Source: Talpa occidentalis (Eukaryota; Chordata; Mammalia; Eulipotyphla; Talpidae). Taken from it: a stretch of DNA of 64,000 nucleotides. Positions 54,930 to 64,000 of the stretch are shown here, piece after piece. The stretch is from NCBI RefSeq assembly GCF_014898055.3, contig NW_023601543.1:13849314-13913313 (forward strand). The letters run 5' to 3'. Below the pieces are notes generated by a model. The model saw nothing but the letters and a program-made list of their open reading frames with translations. It ran no database searches and was not told the origin of the DNA. Both the position numbers and the translations under genes were made by a program. The first letter of the stretch is position 1; each line of letters opens with the position of its first letter.

Positions 54930-56518
54930 CTAAGGACCATGGTTGCATATCCCCTGTGAGCCCAAAACTGAGTTAAAAAGATTTTAAAAAATCATGGTCC
55001 ACAATTATCAAAGAGTTCCCAGTTAATCAATTTTTTAGATTCTCAGAGATGAACCTAGCATTGACATTTGAAAGTCAGTCAATTATATAGTCACAGTTGT
55101 GCCATCTTTCTAGGAGTTATGTCTATAAATGGTTGCCAGTGGAAGGAACAAACGATATGCTGAGAATTTACTATGTGACAGGGCCCAGGACTGAACTTGT
55201 TTTATATTTTTTCTTTGGAATTCTGGAAAGGAGGTCCTTGGAGAAACATAAGAAATTGCCATATTTTGCCTAGAGATGAGGGATGTCTTGGGTGTCTTTA
55301 GATGTATGAGGATTGGTCATTTGCAGAGATAGAGTTGTGCCTTGTTGCTCCAGAGGGAAAACCTAGCCCCTAGAAGGAACTTTGCAAAGGGATAGCATGA
55401 CTTAATGGGTAAAATAAATCAAAAGTATAATAATAGTCACAGTTTCCATTTACTGATCACTTACTAGAGGCCAGGCTCTGTGCTGAGCACTTTAAATCCA
55501 TTATCTTAATTTGTTCTCTCAGAGATGCAATGAGCTAAATGTTAAGACCAACTCTTCCAAAAACCTGGCCTAAGACAAAAAGCAAATTAGCTGCTATGAA
55601 AAAAAATTTGTCTCTATGATTTAATGTAATTAAGACGATTCTTTTCAGTAGAAGTATTGTTTTTCCACTACATAGGAGGGGATGTTGCTCCTTGGAGGCA
55701 TAGCATACCTGGCTCTCCCAATGTCTACCGCCCTTTGTGACTATCATTTTCTGAGTTCTTAGTCACTCTTCACCATTTTCTGAGGACTGGATGTTAGTCT
55801 TCCTTGATGCACTAGGCAGTGCCTTCCACCTAGGGGACCTCCACAATATCCACTTCGAGCATGCATACTACACACCCTGGCCTCATATCTTCCTTATCTT
55901 TGACCTATTTTCACCTCAACCATCACCAGCCATTTGAGATCACTGGGTATGGCTTCACCCCTGAAAGATGTAACTTGAATATGTCATAGTGACCAAAATC
56001 TCCTAGCAACTGCTGAATTCCATATAATCTGCTCTTCAGTTTCACTGAGTCCTCCAGTACCTCATGCTCTTCCTTTCCAGTCCATTTCCTTCCCAATCCA
56101 GCCAGGATCTTGGGGGACTTTTATCTAGCACACATATTAATCTCCTTTCCCTTCAAATACCATGAATGCACTATTTAGCTTTAGCTTTGAGCCCCTCCAA
56201 ACATCTGATTTATCTAATCCAATAAGGCCCACTGTGGGAAAAGGAAAAGCACCCTAAATATGGCTGCATCTAGCAGTCATTTTTCAACCTCGGTTGGGTC
56301 CTCAGGCCATACAAAAATCCTTTCAAAACCCCCAGTCATCTCTTTATCCTTTTCTTCCTATCTGTATTTCAAATTTCTTCATCACTCCCCAAGGAAAAAC
56401 CCCCTTCATTTTATCCTCTCTCTATCTCCCCAACAACTTACTTAGACTTTTACTTCCTCAAGGAAATTGAAATCACCCTCAGCTCCTCTGTAAACCAAAT
56501 ATTCCCTCCACTGTCCTT
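54930..56518. other. Intergenic with one MIR
   Basis: About 55425-55535 is an antisense MIR fragment ('catttactgatcacttacta', 'gctctgtgctgagcacttta'). C/T-rich unassigned DNA occurs at 55750-56500. No gene is supported. Confidence 0.45.
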
Positions 56519-56840
56519 ATACTCAGCATTCAAAAAAGATAAACACATGCAATTTGCAGCAACATGGATGGCGCTGGAAGGGATCATGCTCAGCGAAATA
56601 AGCCAGAAAGAAAAAGAAAAATACCGGATGGTCTCACTCATAGCAGGAATCTAGAAAACTTAAATAAGGGACCAGGAAAAAGAATAACTATAAGAAAGAA
56701 AATATCAAAATCGACCAACGACTATGAACCAGAGACACTCTATGGCGGGTAGGGGGCGGGGAAAGGAGGGCTTGGGGTCAAAATAAGGGGGTTGTAATTG
56801 TATGGGGAATATAAAAATAAAATTTAAATTAAAAAAAAAG
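56519..56840 (+). mobile_element. Heavily 5'-truncated LINE-1, sense
   Basis: Begins inside the ORF2 C-terminus (ACTCAGCATTCAAAAAAGAT) and runs through the stop (about 56653), the 3' UTR with a G-rich block at 56744-56777, and an A tail at about 56830. Nearly identical to 181-490. No clear target duplication is seen, which is unusual for such a recent copy. Confidence 0.9.
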
Positions 56841-57776
56841 CTATTCACTTGCTTTTTGTCACGGTAGATGAATTTGCATTTTCTAGAATTTTATATATAT
56901 GGACTCAATATGAATTTTTGGGGGGGCCTAGCTTGTTTCATTCAACAATTATTTTGAGATTCATTCATGTTGTGAATGTTTCAACAGTTTACTCTTTTAC
57001 ATTGCTGAATAACATTTCATTGTAAACAAATATGCCGCCTATTATTTATCCCTTCATTTGTTGAACATTTGAGTTGTTTGCAGTTTGGGGTTATTTTTAA
57101 TAAAGCTGCAATGAAGATTTGTAGGTCATTGAATGAACATATGCTTTCATTTCTCCTGGATAAATACCTAGAAGAGGAATGAGTGGGCTGTAAGGTAGGT
57201 GTATGTTTAACTTTTTATGATCTGCCAGATTGTTTTCCATGGTGGATGTGTGAATTTATATTTTTACCAGAAGGGGATGCATTTTCCTAACAACTAATGA
57301 TGTGCAGCATCTTTCCCATGAGCCTATTTGTATTCTTTCTTTTGTGAAGTGTCTTTTCTTATCTTTTGTCCACTTAAATTGTGTTCTTTTTGTTCTTATT
57401 ATTGAATCATAACAGTTCTTTATAAATTTTAGATATAAGTCCTCTATGGGATATGTGATTTGCAAATATTTATCACCTTTGTAACAGTGATTTGGGGGGG
57501 GGATAGCTTTTTATTTTAATGAAGTTCAATTCTCAAATTTGCTTTTATAGTTCATGTTTACTGTACTCTAGAAAATCTTTATCAAAAATAAGTCCACTTA
57601 ATTTTCCTACTGTGTTCTACCAGATATTTAATAGCTTTAGCTCTTTATTTTAACATATTTTATCCATTTTGACTTAATTTTTATATAGTGTGATATAAAG
57701 ACTGATGTCCCATTTTTTGGCACATAGTCATCCCATTGTTTAAGTAACATTTCTTAAAAAATATTTCCCTATTGTC

Positions 57777-58034
57777 TGGCCTACCTGGTGGCGCAAGGGG
57801 TTAAGACGCAACCTAAGAAGCTGTTCACAGCCACTGCAGCACGAGCTCGAGCCCCGGCCAGGAAGATACCCACATGGTGCAGCAGACCTCTCCTGACTCG
57901 CCCTCTGCTCCCCTCAGCAGTGTATTTCAGTCATTCTACCTGTTCTGTTCCCCACTCTGACTCTGGTCAATCTTCTCACCCCCCACACCTCTGACCTGTA
58001 CGTCAGTTCTTGTATGTATAAATAAATACATCTT
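57777..58034 (+). mobile_element. tRNA-SINE in L1 A
   Basis: TGGCCTACCTGGTGGCGCAA head, full body and AAATAAATACATCTTAAAA tail. Target repeats AATATTTCCCTATTGTC on both sides (ending 57776 and 58055). Confidence 0.93.
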
Positions 58035-59079
58035 AAAAAATATTTCCCTATTGTCAAAAATCAACGGACTTTATGTATACTGGTCTATTTATAGACTATT
58101 CTGTTCCTTTGATAATATGTCTGTATTTACACCAATACTGGATTCTCTCAATTATTACACTTTTATATTGAATCTTAAAATCAGCTAGTTTGTTATTTCT
58201 GGTTGTTTTTTTTTTTTTTTGGCACATGTAGGTCTTTTGAGTTCCCATATATATTGTACAATTAGTTTGTCAATATCTACAGAGAAGCATGCTGCGATTT
58301 TGATTGTTTTTTGTAATGATTTTAATAGATCAATTTGGAGAGAATAGCTATTTTAGCAATATTGAACCCCTGATCCATAAATATAGTATATCTCTCCATT
58401 CATTAGGTCTTTGAACTTTTTCTCAACAAAGCTGTGTATCTGTCTTTCTCATCATCTGTCAAGCTTATTCCAAAGTACTTTATATTATTCAATGCTATTG
58501 GAAATAATATTTTAAGACTTCAACTGCTTTTTGTTTGTTGCTAGGAAACAATCAGTTTTTGTTTGTTGACCTTTTATCCTGCAACCTTGATAAATTCACC
58601 TATTACTTCTAATATCTGTTTTTTCATAGATCCTTTATGATTTTCTACAGAGATGCTCATGCAGTCTGGGGATAAATTATCTGTTTCCAAGCTGTTTGTC
58701 TTCTGTTTGTCTTCCACTCCTCACCACGTTGAATATAATCTCCAATATATTGTTGAGTAGAAGTGGTGAGGGTGGACACTCTCATCTTATTCCTGATTTT
58801 AGGGGGAAAGTGTCAATTTTTTCAATATTCAGTATACTATTAGCTCTACCTTTTCATAAATGATTTTATCAATTTGAGGATGTTATCCTCTATGACTAGT
58901 TTGCATAGACTCTTTTGAAACATCAGGAACAGATTGAATTTTAAATAATGAAAATTTTCATATATTGAATTAATTATATAACTTTTCTATAGTTGTTTTT
59001 AATATGGTGGATTATAAAATGATATTCAAGTACGAATCCAAACTTTTGATCCATGGATTAATTCTATTGACCATGTTTT

Positions 59080-59385
59080 TTTTTTTTTTAATAGAGGCAT
59101 GTTTTATTTATTTATTTGTTTGTTTGATGGTTTGTTTATACATGCACTGGGCACAGTCAGAAGCGCGGGAGGGTGAGAGAATTCATCGAGCCAGAGCCGG
59201 GAACAGAGCAGGCAGAAGGACCAAAGTACACTGCTGAGGGGAGCAGCGGGCGGCAGGAGAGGTCTGCGCGCCATGTGGGACCCTCCTCCAGTGGCCGGGG
59301 AGCAGCCGGGGATGGAACCGGCGCTGCAGAGGCCGCGGGCAGCTTCGCAACCCAGCGCTCAACCGCTGCGCCACCGGGGAGGTCC
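59080..59385 (-). mobile_element. tRNA-SINE in L1 A, antisense
   Basis: Full-length 'acccagtgc' subtype on the minus strand, with target repeats TGACCATGTTTT at 59068-59079 and 59386-59397. A longer linker around the ATTTATTTATTTGTTTGTTT tail. Confidence 0.94.
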
Positions 59386-59459
59386 TGACCATGTTTTGCT
59401 ATCTTTTAAATATATTCTTTGGTTTGATTTGCTAAAATTTGTTAAGAATTTTTGTGTAT

Positions 59460-60032
59460 GGCCTCCCTGGTGGTGCAGCGGGGTTGAGTGCAGCACTGTG
59501 AAGCTGTCTGCAGCCTCTGCAGCTCATGTTTGATTCTCGGCTGGCCAGGAAGATACCCACATGGCACTGCAGACCTTCCTTGCCTCTCCCACTACTACCC
59601 TCAGCAGTGTCTTCCGTCCGTCTGCCTGTTCTGCTCCCCACTCTATCTATGGTGAATCCTCTCACCCTTCCATGCCTCTGGCCTGTGCCCCGGTTCTTGT
59701 ATAAATAAAAATAAATCCTTTATTTTTTTTTTTAAAGATTTATTTATTTGTTTGTTTGTTTATTTATACATACAAGCACTGGGTACAGTCAGAAGCGCGG
59801 GAGGGTGAGAGAATTCACCAGAGCAGGGAGCAGAGCAGGCAGAAGGACCGAGGTACACTGCTGAGGGGAGCAGCGGGCAGCAGGAGAGGTCTGCGCGCCA
59901 TGTGGGACCCTCTGCTGGTGGCCAGGGAGCAGCCGGGGATCGAACCGGCGCTGCAGAGGCTGCGGGCAGCTTTGCAACCCAGCGCTCAACCGCTGCGCCA
60001 CCGGGGAGGCCCAAAAATAAATCCTTTAAAAG
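59460..60032 (+). mobile_element. tRNA-SINE, hybrid subtype, carrying a nested SINE
   Basis: The body is 59460-59722. The tail resumes at 60013-60032 after the nested antisense SINE. Outer target repeats AAGAATTTTTGTGTAT lie at 59444-59459 and 60033-60048. Confidence 0.93.
59723..60012 (-). mobile_element. tRNA-SINE nested in another SINE's tail
   Basis: Full-length young subtype on the minus strand, inserted into the A-rich tail of the preceding SINE. Inner target repeats AAAAATAAATCCTTTA lie at 59707-59722 and 60013-60028. Confidence 0.95.
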
Positions 60033-60171
60033 AAGAATTTTTGTGTATATGTGTAGTTCCTCATCTTTATTTTTCTGGAAATGTTTATGCAGAACTGGTA
60101 TTATTTCTTGCTTCAGTGTTTGGCAGAATGTTTCAGAAAAGTCATATAGGCCTGGAATTTTTTTGTATTTT

Positions 60172-63100
60172 TTTTTTATTCAGGTAACATTGTTTCACAA
60201 CACTTTATGTGAATAGTTCATGCCTTATCACCTTAAAATAGTGATGAGCTTGGAGCGTGTCTGGACTCTTCTTCCTGATCTTAGTGGAAATGCCTTCAGC
60301 TTTTCACCATGGAATGTGATGTTGGCTATGTCTTTGTCATATATGGCTTTTATAATATCAAGGCAAGTTTCATTTATTACCATTTTTTTGGAGGATTTTT
60401 ATCATAAATGAATGTTGGATACTTTTTTGGGTATCCATTGAGATAATCACGTGATTTTTGTCTTTCTTTTGGTTGGTCTGATGGATGACATTGATTGATT
60501 TACTGACACTAATTGACATCCTGGGATGAAGCTTACTTGATTGCGGTGGATAAGTCTCTTGACATGTTGCTGTATTTGGTTTGCTAGGATTTTTGTTGAG
60601 AATTTTTATATCTACATTCATCAGAGATACTGGTCTATAATTTCCCCTTTTCTGTACTATCTTTGTTTGGTTTTAGGATAGGGCTAACGTTGGCCTCATA
60701 GAATGGAGGAGGGGATTTCCTCCTTTTCCAATTTTTTTGAAAGTGTGTCTTCTTTATAGGTTTGGTAGATTTCACTGTTGAAGCCATCTATCTGGTCCTG
60801 GGTTTTTATTCTTGGAGAGACTTTTTATTACTCTTTCAATATCAGTGCCTGAGATCAGACTGTTTAAGTTGTGTATTTCATCCTAGTTCAATATTGAGCG
60901 GTTATATGAGTCTAAGAATTTGTCCATTTCTTCTACATTGTCCAATTTGTTTTCATAGAGACTTTTATAATAGGTTCTTATGATCATGTGAATTTTTGCA
61001 ATATCTGTTATAATATTACTTTTTTCATTTCTGATTCCATTAATTTGGGTTTTCTCTCTTTTTGTAAGAATAGATAATGACTTGTAAATTTTGTTTGTTT
61101 TTTGAAAGAACCAACTCTTGGTCTCACTGATCTTTTGGACTGTCTTCTTGTTTTCCATTGCATTTATTTCTGCTCTAATTTTTACTATTTCTTGCCTTAT
61201 ACTGGTGTTTTGGTGTTTTTGTTGTTCTTTTTCTAGTTTCTCCAACTGCAGGGTTAGATTGTTAAATTGAGAGCTTTCTTGTTTTGTCTGTTTGTTTTTA
61301 ATGTGGGCCTGCATTGCTATGAACTTCCTGCCTAATACTGTTTTATAGCATCTTGTAGGATCTGGTAGATGTCTCTGCCTTATCACTAGTCTCTAGACTT
61401 CTTTTAATCTCTTTTTTGATTTCTTTATTGACCCAAAAGTTGTTCAGAAGCATTTTGTTTTTGGCTTGTTCCAGGATTCCTTTCAGGGTTAATTTCTAGC
61501 TTTATAGCATTGTAATCCGTGAATATGCTTGACATAATTTCTATTTTCATGTATTTTCTGAGACTTGTTTTATGTCCTAGTATATGGTCTATTTTTTAAA
61601 ATGTTCCATGTGCAATGGAGAAGGAAGTATATTCATTGCTTTTAGGATGGAAAACTCTGTAAAAGTCCAGTAAGGCCATTTGTTCTAATGCTTCATTTAA
61701 GACCTTTATATCTTTGTTAATTTTCTGTCTGGATGATCTATCCCTTTGTGTCAGTGGTGTGTTGAAACCTCTGACAGCAATGGTATTTTTGTTGATATAT
61801 TGTTTTAGGTCTGTTAATAGTTGCTTTAAATAACTAGGTGCTCCTATATTTGGAAAATAAATATTAATAAGAGTTATATCTTCTGGGTGAGTTGTTCCCT
61901 TGATCATTATATCGTGTCCATCTTTATGCCTGATTAACTATTTTCGTTGAAATTTTAGCTTATTGGATATGAGAATAGAAGTTCCTGATTTGCTCTCTTA
62001 GTTATTAGCATGTATGACCTTACTCCAGCCTGATATTTTTAGTTTGTTTTTGTCTTTCAGCTTTAAAGGGTCTCTTGTAAACAAAGCATTGATAGTTGGA
62101 ATTTTTTCACCTACATTGTTAACCTATGTCTTTTCACTGGGGAATTCAGACCATTCACATTCAGAGTGATCATTGATATGAACTATTTATTTTCAGTTAT
62201 TTTGGTTTTGACATTTGATTGTTTTATTTTTCTAGTCTTTCTTTTTCCCTTTGTTTCCCTCTACTCTTTCTGGATGGCTTTCCTTGGATTTCTATCCAAG
62301 GAAATTTTCTTTGCTTCTTCATCTGTGGGTGTCTAGTCTGGATTCTTGGTTAGTGGTTACCATGGGGGTCTTTCTTGAATTCCCATGCTTTAGGTTCTTT
62401 ATGAGCTGGTGCTCCCTCTCCAACATTTAACTATACTGGTTCTACCCATTTCTTCCTACCACTTAGTATTTGGTGTTGTTAACTCATAGTATTTTTGCTC
62501 TTGGTATCGGTGCTACATTGCTATTGTCATTTTGCTTAGGAGTTTGTGCTCTGGTTTTTCTTTTTTGTAGAACTCCTTTTAATATTACTTGAAGAGCAGA
62601 CCTGGTGTGGCACACACCATTGCCTTTTGTTTGTCTATGAAAACCTTTATTACCACTTCATACTTAATTGATAATTTTGCAGAATAGAGAATTCTCTGCT
62701 GACAATACTTTTCTTTTAGAATTGCAAATATTTTCTTCCACTCTCTTCTTGCATAGAAAGTGTCTGGGCTGAAATCTGGGGAACTCCTTATTTGGGAGCA
62801 TTTATAAGTAATTTTTTTTCTCTTGCTTCCTGCATTTATTTTTGTCTTTGATTTTTGATAATTTGACAATGATGTGTCTGGATATAGACCTTTTTGCATT
62901 TAAGAATTTAGGTGTTCTCTCTGCTGGATTTTCATATTTCACTCTGTAGGTTTGGGAAGTTTTCATTTATTATTTTTTTGAATAGGGTTTCTACTGCTCT
63001 TTCTTTTCCTTTCCCTTCTGGGAGCCTGGTCATTGTTAGGATTCCTCTATTGAGTCTGATATTTCTCATAAAGTTTCCTTTTTTTTCCATTGTCTTGATG

Positions 63101-64000
63101 TTTTCTCTTTTTCTATTTGTTTATTTGCATCTTCTATCGCTGAAATTATTTTTTCTGCCTTTTTGATTCTATTTAAAACACTGTCTAAGTTTGTCTGCAT
63201 TTCATTCAAAATATCTTTTGTGCTTTTTTTGTATGTTCAATCTCTTTGGTGAAGAAACTCTCTTTGTACCTGGATATCCTTTGTGAGATTGTGTGTCTGC
63301 CTCTCTGCCTTTGACTGACTTTCCAATACCTCACTTAACATTTTTAATATTGTTGTTTTGAAGTCACTGTCAGATAGTTTCTTTATTTCTGTTTCCTTTG
63401 TAATTGTCTCAGGATTCTGTCCTTCTCATTTTGCTTTTCCATCTTTTGTTGAGATGTTCCTTGCTGCCAAGGCATGTATATTGCCCTATTTCTAGTTATT
63501 TGTGAATGCATATATGGTTGGGATTTGTTGAGATTCTTGGATTTCTGGGTTCATAATTCTCATCTAATTTGGAAGATATTCAGCTATTATGATGTCCAAT
63601 ATCTTTTCCATTATTTTTTCTGTCCTCCTCTTCCTTTGGAGAGTAATATAAACTGATAAAAATGGTCACAAACACTGTTAATTACTTTTTTAAATTCCTT
63701 CATTTAATTTTTTGATGATTCAAATTACTTCAAATGTAGTAATTTTTTCTCTGTGGGACCCTCTTCCTGTATTTATCCCCTCCCACAGGTGTTTCTCCAG
63801 GGATTTGTCCTACTCTACTTTCTCTTCTCACTCTGTACACCCATCCATTTTTAGGGATTTAGTTACCATTTCTATTCTGCTAACTGCTAGAACCGTAGTT
63901 TTTGTCCACACCATTCAGTATTCCAGTAATTCTGACTGCCTATTTGACATCTTCTCTGGTTTGACCCACAAACATTTCAACTCATACAGAAACTATTATC
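60172..64000 (-). mobile_element. Old LINE-1 B, antisense, RT to ORF1, runs off the edge
   Basis: On the minus strand, from right to left: ORF1 (coiled-coil region about 63000-63450; CTD at 62585-62899 with RREWKKIFAILKEK and QQRILYSAKLS), a long inter-ORF spacer (about 62190-62580), the ORF2 endonuclease (ITLNVNGLNSPVKRH at about 62175; TLINIYFPNIGAPSYLKQLL and DRSSRQKINKD in 61596-61907), then the linker and RT N-terminal part (60880-61390, 60370-60620). The ORF2 C-terminal two thirds are missing. Multiple stops make it nonfunctional. The left 40 bp look like an L1 3' scrap. Confidence 0.82.

Larger units (their letters stand above)
56846..60170 (-). mobile_element. Old LINE-1 A, antisense, with four SINE insertions
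   Basis: Antisense from the ORF2 C-terminus ('gctgcaatgaagatttgtag', 'ttgttttccatggtggatgt') to the RT domain ('ctggtattatttcttgcttc' at about 60090). No long frame survives. It is 5'-truncated in RT and abuts a second antisense L1. SINEs at 57777, 59080, 59460 and 59723 split it. Confidence 0.75.

Noticed and set aside
1..64000. CRISPR arrays, operons, phage or plasmid genes
   Set aside because: The repeats are dispersed SINE/LINE copies of unequal spacing, and the sequence is clearly mammalian. No prokaryotic gene is present.

Overview
The window is nuclear DNA of a placental mammal. It contains two single-copy-type genes, both odorant receptors, set in dense LINE-1 (L1), tRNA-derived SINE, MIR and L2 debris. 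There are no bacterial features. The dominant SINE has a tRNA-like head with a B box of the form GGTTCGATCCC, a unique body, and a tail of AATAAA units followed by TCTT(T)AAAA; that architecture is known as a T+ SINE. Such families are known from carnivores, bats and other laurasiatherians. A bat carrying a Rhin-1-like SINE is my best guess, but the species is not proven from sequence.

Layout. (1) 1-21.7 kb is a receptor cluster built by segmental duplication. A unit of about 6-7 kb occurs at about 3555-9416 and again at about 12487-19396, each with one intact class II odorant receptor (about 89% identical proteins by hand alignment). A third copy's tail is visible at about 505-650, so another copy should lie just left of the window. 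Recent L1s and SINEs fill the spaces between the units. The block ends in a GC-rich L1 5' end (promoter plus frameshifted ORF1) that runs into a 100-N assembly gap (21768-21867).

(2) 21.9-35 kb and 38.6-51 kb have no convincing gene. They hold old MIR and L2 repeats, a probable solitary LTR, scattered young SINEs and one strong CTCF-like motif at about 31022. (3) 35.0-38.6 kb is an old L1 with an internal inversion, later scarred by unusual template-switch-like events at AT repeats. (4) 51.5-64 kb is again L1-rich, ending in two adjacent antisense L1s with nested SINEs; the last runs off the right edge.

Main biological result. Both receptor genes appear to be split. The seven-TM exon has no conserved start codon: the only upstream in-frame ATG in copy 1 is GTG in copy 2. 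It is preceded in both copies by a good 3' splice site. About 1.7 kb upstream, both copies keep a 52-bp exon with its own splice acceptor, an ATG in strong context, nine codons, and a GT donor in phase 0 with the receptor frame. The predicted 333-residue receptors therefore take their first nine residues from a separate exon. This is a prediction from sequence and needs transcript support.
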